Source: CBDCWO01 sp965223405
GTDB taxonomy: Bacteria > Bacteroidota > Bacteroidia > Chitinophagales > Saprospiraceae
Length of the DNA: 64,000 nt
Direction: 5' to 3'
Assembly (NCBI GenBank): GCA_965223405.1
Contig: CBDCWO010000006.1
Coordinates: 6,386,001 to 6,450,000, forward strand
A program made the position numbers and the translations under genes. Below, piece by piece: positions 28,140-35,515 of the stretch; position 1 is the stretch's first letter; every line of letters starts with the position of its first letter. The notes beneath the pieces were generated by a model. That model did no database searches. It was not told where the DNA came from and saw nothing but the letters and a program-made list of their open reading frames with translations.

Positions 28140-28432
28140 ATTATATTCACATCTATTTTATCATATTCTTGGTGAGTTCCGATGAAACGAATAAAAAGCC
28201 ACTGTTTCTCAAAATTAATCTTGGCAATTAACCGATACTTATTCCCACTTATATTGAAAACAACTCGTGAACTCTTTAGTATAGTCACAGTTGCATAAAA
28301 CTCCTTGATCTCATTAGGAGTTTTCCAATTCGCCGATCTTACAGTTTCGTACCAAGTTTCCAGATAGTCCTTTGAATCAGGATACTTTTCCCAGAATTCC
28401 CTTATTGTTCTCTTAGCGATTATCCGTTTCAC
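28136..28432 (-). CDS. higB: HigB-type mRNA interferase toxin (cassette copy 1)
   Basis: 98 residues. HigB_toxin pattern: MKRIIAKRTIREFWEKYPDS at the start, WKTPNEIKEFYATVTIL, SRVVFNISGNKYRLIAKINF, IRFIGTHQEYDKIDV at the end. The tail (H86, Y90, D91, K92) matches the conserved TH-EYD motif of ribosome-dependent RNases of this family. The gene precedes higA, with ATGA-type overlap. The stand-alone cassette has ends GTTACC/GGTAAC. Confidence 0.9.
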   Translation of the reverse strand: MKRIIAKRTIREFWEKYPDSKDYLETWYETVRSANWKTPNEIKEFYATVTILKSSRVVFNISGNKYRLIAKINFEKQWLFIRFIGTHQEYDKIDVNII

Positions 28433-28496
28433 CTAGCAAAGATAATCCAAAGTTCTCATATTGCAAACTTTGGTTTTGGGGTCTTGATATGCCGGT

Positions 28497-28747
28497 AACG
28501 TACATCGGGATATCCAAAGTTCGAAAAAAATTGGTGCAAGCGCCGAAATTTTTTGGGATTTCGTGATCACCCCGTGTGAGCGGTCGTCCGACCGGAGGAA
28601 GGACACCGTACAACTCGGGTGTGCCCGATGCACGTTGGGGCCGCGTCCGACGACTGTAGGGAGGATGCGGTCTCATTGGTCCATGTAAGAATCGTAGCTT
28701 GGGATTGTGCGGTTGCTTCGTGCGGCTATCTTTTCTTACATATTGTT
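28497..28747 (-). other. Compound attC-like site with mini-cassette
   Basis: AACGTACATCGGG (28497) faces CCCGATGCACGTT (about 28624). A 40-bp gene-free unit follows (GTTGGGGCCGCGTCC to GGATGCGGTCTC), then a second palindrome with ATGTAAGAATCGTAGC facing GCTATCTTTTCTTACAT and GTT at 28745. Confidence 0.65.
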
Positions 28748-29145
28748 AGGCAATGTTATTATTCCCTTAGTTCAAACATAATGTCAACGATTTCTACTGA
28801 CGGAGGCTCAACTACTTTATAGGCTTTTGGAATAGTAGCTGCAAGTTCAGATTTTTTAAACTTCTCCAAGGATTCTAATGAATCCCATACATATACTCCT
28901 CCATATTCGCCTGGGTCTCCAAGTTTAACATAGTATTTCTGAACGATTCCAGAAATTGCTTTGAATTGTGGTTCTCGCTCTTTGGCTACTTTTAAAAGTT
29001 CTTCTTCTGACAAATCAGTTTTTAATTTAACGATTTGCATTATTGCTCCTTTCTTTTTCTCTTCCATAGTAACATTTTTTATGTCTGAAATTTTCGATTC
29101 TGTTTTAGGGGTGCATTTCAAAATGTCCCGATGTTTTACATTTAA

Positions 29146-30120
29146 TTAAGCTACGCGTCTTAAATAATCAGTAATTATATCCCAATGTCCGCTTTTGTTC
29201 AGAACTCTGAGGTTAATCATATTTTGAAGTCCTTCCATTGACCATCTTTGACCTGATAGTTTCATTCTTTTTTGTAGCACATTACGATGGGCAGCTTCTA
29301 TGGCTCCAGAGCCTATTAGCAATCCTTGTTCCAAGTAGGATGGATAGTCCATTTTTGACGCATTTCTTTGCAAATAGCCCATTAATTTACTTTTCGCTAC
29401 TTTTTTTGCTTTTGTATTGCAATTCAATTGATCGATTCGTTCTATTAGGCTATCATAGCCTAATTCCTTTAGTAATGATCCGGTTTGTTGCATCCATTCT
29501 TTGAACTTATTCCTACCTTTGATACAAAGTTTGGCATATTTAGATATATTTTCCATTGCATGATAAAAGTCCAATATTTGAAGTGCTTCTGGGTATTCTG
29601 CCTTTACCCAATTCTGTATCCATATCGCACCATCATTTATATACACCAAACGTTTACCTAGCTTCGAGTAGTCATCCAATAACGTCGATATCTTTAGTTC
29701 AAATTCTTTATGACAGCCTAAGTGAGCGACGTATTCACTGTCTCTAATCCACTGTCTATCTGTACCTTCTGGTAATATCGAGCTGCCTTTGAATACCCTG
29801 CCCAACTTCACCTCCTTCCATTTATCTTCTTTGGTAAACAACTGAGATCCGTCCACTTGACAATAAACTATATCTGTCGGACCAACATTGGGCTTGTCAT
29901 ACCGATCTTCTTCATCCACCCATTGCCTTGCTTGTTGACCCATCCCATCAGTTAGCCGATATATCGCCGTATCGTTCGTTTCTATTTCTAACAATCTGTT
30001 AGCTACTGATGCTCCATCTTCATAACAACTATGCTGTCCGATGAATACCAACTTGCCCTCCAAATAAGGACTCACTTTTACCGATTCAATTTGTTCAATA
30101 TAAGAATGTGACTTGTTCAA
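29146..30120 (-). CDS. ISKra4-family transposase, main part
   Basis: 324 residues from a TTG at 30120; the frame is open farther upstream to the poly-A run at about 30150-30161. DDE-type features: QVDGSQLFTKEDKWKEVKLG (first D), VYINDGAIWIQNWVKAEYPE, LQILDFYHAMENISKYAK (second D region) and LLIGSGAIEAAHRNVLQKRM-K (E), then QRWSMEGLQNMINLR. Without the upstream 67 residues the protein lacks the usual ISKra4 N-terminus. It is therefore probably made as a fusion by slippage or frameshift on the A10 run, or is a degenerate copy. Confidence 0.85.
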   Translation of the reverse strand: MNKSHSYIEQIESVKVSPYLEGKLVFIGQHSCYEDGASVANRLLEIETNDTAIYRLTDGMGQQARQWVDEEDRYDKPNVGPTDIVYCQVDGSQLFTKEDKWKEVKLGRVFKGSSILPEGTDRQWIRDSEYVAHLGCHKEFELKISTLLDDYSKLGKRLVYINDGAIWIQNWVKAEYPEALQILDFYHAMENISKYAKLCIKGRNKFKEWMQQTGSLLKELGYDSLIERIDQLNCNTKAKKVAKSKLMGYLQRNASKMDYPSYLEQGLLIGSGAIEAAHRNVLQKRMKLSGQRWSMEGLQNMINLRVLNKSGHWDIITDYLRRVA

Positions 30121-30121
30121 C

Positions 30122-30328
30122 TCAATTTTTCCAAAACCGCTTTGAATTCTCTTTTTTTTTTCGGTTTACAACAGGTTCACCAAGCGAACTTTCAAATAAT
30201 TCCCGACCAAAGTCTTTCATCAAATACGTGAATTTCTCCTCGTAATCATAAAAACTCTCTGTGCCGTCTAGGTTCTCTACATCATTCAACAGGCGGTCAA
30301 ACTTTTTTTGTAATTTAACCCTGTCCAT
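30122..30328 (-). CDS. ISKra4 transposase N-terminal frame
   Basis: 68 residues beginning MDRVKLQKKFDRLLNDVENL, with DYEEKFTYLMKDFGRELFES, the helical N-terminus of ISKra4 transposases. It ends shortly after a run of ten adenines on the coding strand. Reading with nine adenines joins it directly to the main transposase frame (KKRIQSGFGKIELNKSH). Confidence 0.65.
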   Translation of the reverse strand: MDRVKLQKKFDRLLNDVENLDGTESFYDYEEKFTYLMKDFGRELFESSLGEPVVNRKKKENSKRFWKN

Positions 30329-30493
30329 GATTTCTCTATTTTGGTTGTATAGCTAATTTAACACATATATTTCAATTTTCTGGACATTTTGAAATGCACC
30401 CTGTTTTATCTTGACAAGAAATAACAGTCAAAAATATTATGAAACTTAAAATGTAACTCAAATGTCTCATGGTTATTTTTTTTAATATTACCT

Positions 30494-30578
30494 AACTCTA
30501 TCGAATCTCAGATTCCTAATCTTTCCCGAAAATAATCATTATATCGGCTTTTAGAGGATTAGGTCAGAGATTTCAGTT
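30494..30578 (-). other. attC-like site
   Basis: AAC (30494) to GTT (30576). AATCTCAGATTCCTAATC faces GATTAGGTCAGAGATT. Sister of the site at 23133-23207, including the bases after GTT. Confidence 0.7.
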
Positions 30579-30796
30579 GGACATTTTCGACATGATCTCA
30601 TGAAATTGCCTCGTCTAACAGTTCGGATTTTCTTGGCAAGTATCCATTACGATCAAAATCCAATAACACATCACTTGTTTCCAAACTATAATAGGGTCAA
30701 TAGGGTCGACTATTGTTTGGAGGATGGACTCCGTACAACTCGGGTGCGGCCGATGCACGTTGGGGCCGCGTCCGACCAGAGGGAGGATGCGGTCTC
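30579..30796. other. Cassette remnant with truncated attC-like site and mini-cassette
   Basis: No gene. From about 30712 the sequence matches the right-hand half of the long sites at 28497 and 32739 (GGACTCCGTACAACTCGGGT, CCGATGCACGTTG), but the left half is missing. The 40-bp gene-free unit (GTTGGGGCCGCGTCC to GCGGTCTCAAC) follows. A deletion probably removed a cassette and half a site. Confidence 0.45.
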
Positions 30797-30855
30797 AACG
30801 GTGAAATGCATGGAGAGTATGAGCGACAGCGAAATATTCTCTCATGCATAGTGTT
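30797..30855 (-). other. attC-like site
   Basis: AACG (30797) to GTT (30853). ATGCATGGAGAGTAT faces ATATTCTCTCATGCAT, one of the best stems in the array, with loop GAGCGACAGCGAA. Confidence 0.75.
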
Positions 30856-30900
30856 CTATCCCGTTACCTCATTTAATGATTGAATCTCACTGAGTTCCCT

Positions 30901-31155
30901 TTAAAGTTTCTTTGTTTGTTCCTCTAAATCATAATCATCTTGTAATCCTAGCCAGAATTTAGGTGATGTCCCAAAGAATTTTGAAAGTCGCAGAGCAGTA
31001 TCCGCAGTAATTCCTCTCTTTCCTTTGATGATTTGGCTTGTTCTTGTTTGAGGAATTCCTATTGATTTCGATAATCGATAGGCTGTAATTTCCATTGGTT
31101 TGAGGAATTCTTCAAGCAGTATTTCGCCTGGATGTACGTTTGATAATTTACTCAT
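30901..31155 (-). CDS. higA: HigA/VapI-type antitoxin, orphan
   Basis: 84 residues matching the short HigA family: VHPGEILLEEFLKPMEITAY, RLSKSIGIPQTRTSQIIKGK (helix-turn-helix), GITADTALRLSKFFGTSPKF and WLGLQDDYDLE. The family normally follows higB. Here only the last 22 codons of higB remain upstream (31148-31216). The antitoxin gene is intact but has lost its toxin; it may still repress or cross-neutralise. Confidence 0.9.
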   Translation of the reverse strand: MSKLSNVHPGEILLEEFLKPMEITAYRLSKSIGIPQTRTSQIIKGKRGITADTALRLSKFFGTSPKFWLGLQDDYDLEEQTKKL

Positions 31156-31216
31156 GATAATCTGTTATTTCTACGTCGAAAGCATTATTGCTTGTCCAAT
31201 ACATTAAAGGGCTCAT
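31148..31216 (-). pseudogene. HigB toxin, C-terminal remnant
   Basis: The minus strand reads SPLMYWTSNNAFDVEITDYH-E-stop, matching the ending of RelE-like HigB toxins (DVEI-DYH). Everything upstream is gone, together with the left arm of the next attC-like site, so one deletion removed both. The stop codon overlaps the start of the antitoxin gene, the normal higBA arrangement. Confidence 0.7.
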
Positions 31217-31227
31217 TTTCAATGTAA

Positions 31228-31265
31228 AGTTTCATTGGGCATCATGATCAACATGGCGCTGTGTT
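31228..31265 (-). other. Half attC-like site
   Basis: Only the right arm remains: GGGCATCATGATCAACATGG then CGCTGTGTT, with GTT at 31263. It is homologous to the right arms at 32109, 43550 and 45599. The left arm was lost with higB. Confidence 0.6.
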
Positions 31266-31266
31266 C

Positions 31267-31641
31267 TCATCCGTTAATTGGTTCATATTCTTTTATCAAT
31301 GTTTGGGCAGATATTCCTAGTTCAGAGTTAAGCTTTCTAATCATTGATAGTGATAGTTTTCGTTTACCGGATAATATTTCACTTACTCTACTTCTCGAAC
31401 CAAGCACTTTTTTAAGTTCACTTTTTTTCATACCCATCTGATCAATTCTGAAAAGGATTGCTTCAATTGGATTTGGCGGTTCTATTGAATAATTTTCTTT
31501 TTCATAAGCCTCAATTAATATACTCAGAAGTTCAAGTTCATCTGATTTGGCCGAGTTTGGTTTTAGTTCTAATTGCATAAGTTCATATGCTCTTTCTAGA
31601 TACTTTTCGTGCTGAGCTTTATTTTTTATCGGTTTTAACAT
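31267..31641 (-). CDS. higA: HigA-type antitoxin (cassette copy 2)
   Basis: 124 residues, homologous to 27771-28139. N-terminal SAKSDELELLSILIEAYEKE, C-terminal helix-turn-helix RIDQMGMKKSELKKVLGSRS with RVSEILSGKRKLSLSMIRKL. It overlaps the toxin gene by 23 bp, suggesting translational coupling. The gene ends two bases inside the cassette end GTTCTCATCC (31263). Confidence 0.9.
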   Translation of the reverse strand: MLKPIKNKAQHEKYLERAYELMQLELKPNSAKSDELELLSILIEAYEKENYSIEPPNPIEAILFRIDQMGMKKSELKKVLGSRSRVSEILSGKRKLSLSMIRKLNSELGISAQTLIKEYEPING

Positions 31642-31936
31642 AAGCTATTGTTTTAGCGTCTATTTGGTCATACTCTTTGTGGCTTCCAAACCAAACTATG
31701 AAAATGATTTGTAATCTAAATTCAATATCTACTATTAGCCTAAAACGATTCCCATTTATATTGAAAACTATTCTTTTGCCTGTCAATATTGAAGCACTTT
31801 TAAATTGCTTCTTAAGTTCTTGAGGAGTTTCCCAAGTTGCGTTTAGAGCTTCTTGAATCCAAGATTTCAGTGCTTGTTCACATTTTGGATAATACTTCCA
31901 ATAATTTTGAATCGTGTTAATTGCTATTATTCGCAT
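31619..31936 (-). CDS. higB: HigB-type mRNA interferase toxin (cassette copy 2)
   Basis: 105 residues. HigB_toxin pattern: IAINTIQNYWKYYPKCEQAL, WETPQELKKQFKSASILTGK, RIVFNINGNRFRLIVDIEFR and WFGSHKEYDQID, with the conserved SH-EYD tail. The cassette has 10-bp perfectly matched ends (GTTCTCATCC at 31263 and GGATGAGAAC at 31992). Divergence from the copy at 28136 indicates independent acquisition rather than a recent duplication. Confidence 0.9.
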   Translation of the reverse strand: MRIIAINTIQNYWKYYPKCEQALKSWIQEALNATWETPQELKKQFKSASILTGKRIVFNINGNRFRLIVDIEFRLQIIFIVWFGSHKEYDQIDAKTIAYVKTDKK

Positions 31937-31998
31937 AACGATTCAAATATATAAAATGTTCCCAATATGGTTGCATTATTTCATTTTTAACGGATGAG

Positions 31999-32133
31999 AA
32001 CGTGCGGTTCGGCTGCATATGTCGTGATGCCTCTTCTCAATTGACTCTGATAGTTTGGATTATCATTTCTGGTTTTCGAATTATTTTCTTCTTCGAAGTC
32101 TTTTTGGGCATCATGATCATTATGCAGCATTTT
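31999..32133 (-). other. attC-like site with mutated right core
   Basis: AACGTGCGGTTCGGCTGCAT (31999) faces ATTATGCAGC; CGTGATGCC faces GGGCATCATG. The right core reads TTTATATCTC (32131) instead of GTTATATCTC, yet its nine last bases still match GAGATATAAC at 32732. Confidence 0.65.
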
Positions 32134-32143
32134 ATATCTCGTA

Positions 32144-32449
32144 CTATTTCACTTCTTTCTTAAGTTTATTTGGATCTTGTCTATTGTCAAATACTGTTAA
32201 CACGTAAATTTTCTTGTCATCAAATGTGTAGTATATTGTTGTTTGTCTGGTAATTACGTATTTATGAAGTCCTTTTTTAACCGTAGAAACTGGAAATGCT
32301 TCTGGTTTATCTTTCACTATTTCCAGTCATTGTTCAAATTTGGTAATAAATTTTAGTTTTACTTTTGTTGACCAAGCATCTTCCAGATAATCTAGCAGGT
32401 CGTTTAGTCGTGTTTCAGCAGTCTTCGTGAGAACGATTTCCCGCTTCAT
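32144..32449 (-). pseudogene. ParE/RelE-type toxin with internal stop codon
   Basis: Start at 32449, overlapping the antitoxin stop (TAATG). The frame reads MKREIVLTKTAETRLNDLLD, WSTKVKLKFITKFEQ, then a TGA at codon 41 (32327-32329), then LEIVKDKPEAFPVS, KGLHKYVITRQTTIYYTFDD, YVLTVFDNRQDPNKL, ending at 32144. All other parts of the ParE fold are present and in frame, so this is a single nonsense change, probably TGG to TGA. The toxin would be truncated to 40 residues. Confidence 0.82.
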
Positions 32450-32691
32450 TATTTGTGTTTCTCAATAAAAGATTCAAATGGAACTGTCTGTCCATTCCTA
32501 ACTTCTTCCAAAGCATGTTCAATCTCAGTCTTTTGTTCGTCAGATAATTCTTCCCAAATATCCTGGCTCTCTTCTGTTTGTAATATGTTTTTAATCCTCT
32601 CAATAATTGAAGGGTTGTTCGTATGCAAAAGCAATTCTATTAATTTCAACTTTTCTGTTTGGATATCCATTACATATATTTTGTCTTTCAA
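32449..32691 (-). CDS. Antitoxin of a ParDE-like pair
   Basis: 80 residues, fully helical and acidic: DIQTEKLKLIELLLHTNNPS, IWEELSDEQKTEIEHALEEV, RNGQTVPFESFIEKHK. The ending (NGQTVPFESF) is typical of antitoxins that precede RelE/ParE toxins in Bacteroidota. It is co-directional with, and upstream of, the disabled toxin gene, with a 1-bp overlap. With the toxin dead it is free to decay. Confidence 0.8.
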   Translation of the reverse strand: MKDKIYVMDIQTEKLKLIELLLHTNNPSIIERIKNILQTEESQDIWEELSDEQKTEIEHALEEVRNGQTVPFESFIEKHK

Positions 32692-32738
32692 ATATAAGGG
32701 TTTTCTGGTTTAGATGCAGGTTGACCATTATGAGATAT

Positions 32739-33029
32739 AACGTGCATCGGGATATCCGAAGTTCGAAAAAATTTGGCGCGAAGCGCCGAAATTTTTTGGA
32801 TTTCGTGATCATCCCGTGTTGTGCGGTCGTCCGACCGGAGGAAGGACACCGTACAACTCGGGTGTGCCCGATGCACGTTGTGGCCGCGTCCGACCAGAGG
32901 GAGGATGCGGCCTCAAATCAGGTGCATGTGTCGTGATGCCCCTACCCAGTGTTTATTAGTAATTTTATCTTTTCAAATCATATTTGTATTTCTCTTTTAA
33001 CGTAAGTTTCTTTAGGCATCATGAACATC
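32739..33029 (-). other. Compound attC-like site, interrupted by IS21
   Basis: AACGTGCATCGGG (32739) faces CCCGATGCACGTT, with inner hairpins GGCGCGAAGCGCC and GTTGTGCGGT/ACCGTACAAC. A 40-bp gene-free unit follows (GTTGTGGCCGCGTCC to GGATGCGGCCTC). A second site begins GGTGCATGTGTCGTGATGCC and faces AGGCATCATGAACAT, where the IS21 element cuts it before its GTT. Confidence 0.6.
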
Positions 33030-33093
33030 TGTAAATAGCAAAGTAAAAATCCTCAATTTTTCGCAATTGGATTTCCCCAGTTGGGCGGGTTAA

Positions 33094-33846
33094 TTAATTG
33101 GAATCAAATATAGTTTTTCTGTTTTCCATTCGATAACTTTTTCCGTTCAATTTTACTACTTCACATCGATAGAGTAGTCGATCGAGTAAAGCGGTAGCCA
33201 ATACTTCATCTTCGAGGGTTTGAGCCCATTGTTTAGGACTTTTGTTAGTGGTGATGATAATGGAAGATTTTTCATGCAATTGATTGATCAAGTTGAAGAG
33301 TTCAACAGCCTGATTTTTTTCAATGGGAAAAAGCATGATATCATCGATTGCCAACAAATGACATTTCAACAATCTGTTGTACGTATTCATGGCTTTTGAA
33401 GTAATGTTTTTTAGTTTGAGCACATTGATCAATTCATCCATAGTTATAAAATAGGCTTTGTATCCATTCATCACTGCATCATATATCAATCCTGAAGCGA
33501 TAAAGGTTTTTCCTATTCCAGAGGGACCCATGAGGATGAGGTTGTAATTTTGTTCCAACCAAAGTAATTCCCTGAGTTGAGAGAGTTGGGAAGTACTGAT
33601 TCCGTTGTCATAGTTGTGATCAAAGTGATCGAGTAAATGATGATGAGGCAGTCGTGCCATTTTAATCCTACGCTGTAAATCGGTTTGCTGACGATGTTTG
33701 ACTTCTCTTTCCAGCAAGTTTTTGGTAAAAGCCATATATCCAGGATTGTTTAGTTGAGCATCATGCAAAAGACTTTCCGGATCATTTTTCATTTTGGTCA
33801 GGCGCAGTGCCTGGGCATACTGTTTTATCATTTTGATTTGTTCCAT
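33094..33846 (-). CDS. istB: IS21 helper ATPase IstB
   Basis: 250 residues, AAA+ ATPase related to DnaC. Walker A LILMGPSGIGKTFIASGLIY, Walker B CHLLAIDDIMLFP, sensor-1 SSIIITTNKSPKQW and the C-terminal arginine region LLDRLLYRCEVVKLNGKSYR. It assists IstA in target selection and strand transfer. Length is normal for the family (245-260). It follows istA with an 11-bp gap. Confidence 0.95.
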   Translation of the reverse strand: MEQIKMIKQYAQALRLTKMKNDPESLLHDAQLNNPGYMAFTKNLLEREVKHRQQTDLQRRIKMARLPHHHLLDHFDHNYDNGISTSQLSQLRELLWLEQNYNLILMGPSGIGKTFIASGLIYDAVMNGYKAYFITMDELINVLKLKNITSKAMNTYNRLLKCHLLAIDDIMLFPIEKNQAVELFNLINQLHEKSSIIITTNKSPKQWAQTLEDEVLATALLDRLLYRCEVVKLNGKSYRMENRKTIFDSN

Positions 33847-33857
33847 GCTTTTAGTTT

Positions 33858-35417
33858 TTATTTCATGATTATTTGATAGGTATTGATGTTACTTTTATTA
33901 GGTACGATATTGGCCTGCTGTGGTAATTCCAAATTCTTATTCAATGCTTCAACTGGTTTGGAAAGCTGCTGTTGCTGCATTCTTTGGAGCATACTTTTCA
34001 GATCAAAAGCATTATACACTTTCAATGACAAGCATTGCGCTATAGCCGATTTTACTTCCTGGATATCATAGGCTCCCAGGATATTCAACATTTCTCTAAG
34101 GTGATCATGATAGTACCTGGGTTTGTCCTTATGGAGGGCCTGTAAATAGCTTTTACTACCTGGGTCATGATCCAGGTGTTGCATTACCTTTTCTTCCTTT
34201 TGTTTCAAACTACTTTTCTTGTCTCTCAGATGATTGTTGTTACGAATCAGTTTACCTTTTAGGCTACATATGGGGTGAACAGCAATTAAGGTTTTGTTTT
34301 GCTGGTCATAGATTCGTAATTGATCCTGCCCGGTTTCAATCCACACTTGAGAGTTTCTGTTCTGGTAAGTACCAGTGGGAAGGCTATAAAAATTACTCCT
34401 GTACGCAATTGTATTATCCTTTCGAACCTTATAGGATCGTCTGGAAACTTCAGTTAAATACCTGACCTGTGCGTTATTTACAGCCAGCAAACTTCTTTTT
34501 TCAATCAGCCATTCTGCTGCGGGAATCAGTTGGGTCGAGCCGTGTTTCTTGGCATTACCGGTCCTCTCCAACCACTTTAAAATCGTCTCATTAAGATGAT
34601 CTATAGTATGATATTTTCTTCCTTTCAAAAAGTTATTCTTGACATACTTGACCACATTTTCAACTTTACCCTTTGTCTGGGGATCAGCCTTGCGACAAAA
34701 CTGTATGCTACATGCTTCTGTCTCAATGTAGCGTTTGAACTTCTGGGTCAATACTACATCACCTCCATGTTCCTCCACTATAAATACTTTATCCTGATCA
34801 TAAAGCATTTTGCGGGGAACCCCTTCAAAATATTCAAAGGCTAATTGATGTGCTTTGATGGCTAAATCCGATGTGAATGGAACATTTGTGAAATAGGCAT
34901 ATTTGTACCTTGAGCGACTTAGTACTACCGCCATGAAATACACTTTTTGCCTGCCTCCATTTACTTTTTGCATCCAGTGTTCCCCAAAATCTACTTGACC
35001 TTCTTCTCCATAATCCGTAGGTGGACGTTGCTCAAAATATCTGTCCTCTCCCGATTTTGGCTTCGGTATACCTTTTTCCAGTCGGATCGCCTGCACAAAA
35101 TTATACACCGTCTTGGAATGAACCTGTGGAAGATTCTCTCCATATTCCTCTAGCAATCGATCTTCTATCTGCGCTGCTGATAAATAAGGATGATTTTTAA
35201 GCATCCCATATACATAGTCATAATAGGCTCGAAGCTTCTTTGGCATACTCTGAACATTTTTAATATGCATTTCAAACTCCTGCTCACTCATCTTAAGATA
35301 TTTGCGAACCGTCTTTCGTGCAACTCCTAACTCTACAGAAATCTGACTTTTGTTAAATTTCTTGTTGCGCAAATTTTGAATTTGGTACCACATTTTTAGT
35401 TTCTCTTTTCGCTTCAA
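33858..35417 (-). CDS. istA: IS21 transposase IstA
   Basis: 519 residues. N-terminal helix-turn-helix (FNKSQISVELGVARKTVRKY), then the DDE integrase core with GQVDFGEHWMQKVNGGRQKV (first D), KMLYDQDKVFIVEEHG (second D) and ADPQTKGKVENVVKYVKNNF (E). The C-terminal beta domain includes YRSNFYSLPTG. Full length and intact, so the element may be active. Confidence 0.95.
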   Translation of the reverse strand: MKRKEKLKMWYQIQNLRNKKFNKSQISVELGVARKTVRKYLKMSEQEFEMHIKNVQSMPKKLRAYYDYVYGMLKNHPYLSAAQIEDRLLEEYGENLPQVHSKTVYNFVQAIRLEKGIPKPKSGEDRYFEQRPPTDYGEEGQVDFGEHWMQKVNGGRQKVYFMAVVLSRSRYKYAYFTNVPFTSDLAIKAHQLAFEYFEGVPRKMLYDQDKVFIVEEHGGDVVLTQKFKRYIETEACSIQFCRKADPQTKGKVENVVKYVKNNFLKGRKYHTIDHLNETILKWLERTGNAKKHGSTQLIPAAEWLIEKRSLLAVNNAQVRYLTEVSRRSYKVRKDNTIAYRSNFYSLPTGTYQNRNSQVWIETGQDQLRIYDQQNKTLIAVHPICSLKGKLIRNNNHLRDKKSSLKQKEEKVMQHLDHDPGSKSYLQALHKDKPRYYHDHLREMLNILGAYDIQEVKSAIAQCLSLKVYNAFDLKSMLQRMQQQQLSKPVEALNKNLELPQQANIVPNKSNINTYQIIMK

Positions 35418-35515
35418 TTCTTGGATTTTTTTATGAATCCAAATATTGAAATTTGCCCTAAAAAAGTGGGGATTTAACTTTGCGAAAAATTGAGGATTTT
35501 ACTTTGCTATTTACA

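Larger units (their letters stand above)
29108..30401 (-). mobile_element. ISKra4-family insertion sequence
   Basis: About 1.29 kb with perfect 20-bp terminal inverted repeats: GGGTGCATTTCAAAATGTCC (29109-29128) and its complement (30382-30401). The flanks share TGTTTTA on both sides (29101-29107 and 30402-30408), a 7-8 bp target duplication. It carries the two reading frames at 29146-30120 and 30122-30328. Confidence 0.88.
28759..30470 (-). pseudogene. Lipoprotein gene interrupted by ISKra4-type element
   Basis: The downstream part (28759-29107) encodes MQIVKLKTDLSEEELLKVAK, FKAISGIVQKYYVKLGDPGE and YGGVYVWDSLESLEKFKKSE, resembling small ferredoxin-like-fold (YdhR/ABM-type) proteins. Removing the insertion and one copy of the flanking TGTTTTA restores an open frame starting at 30470: MRHLSYILSFIIFLTVISC, a lipoprotein signal, then QDKTESKISDIKNV. 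The apparent start MKCTPK inside the element is an artefact of the insertion. The cassette ends are GTTAGGC (28745) and ACCTAAC (30490-30496). The gene is inactivated unless the element leaves precisely. Confidence 0.75.
33030..35515 (-). mobile_element. IS21-family insertion sequence
   Basis: 2.49 kb bounded by inverted repeats: TGTAAATAGCAAAGTAAAAA at 33030 and the complement of TGTAAATAGCAAAGTAAAAT ending at 35515, continuing through CCTCAATTTTTCGCAA. It carries istA and istB. The flanks (GAACATC and AGAGGGC) show no target duplication, so one junction was changed after insertion. Confidence 0.9.

Noticed and set aside
26501..32936. Open frames of 60-110 residues within the long palindromic sites (for example around 26505-26696, 28413-28676 and 32607-32936)
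   Set aside because: They lie across attC-like stems and repeat only because the sites repeat; composition is not protein-like.
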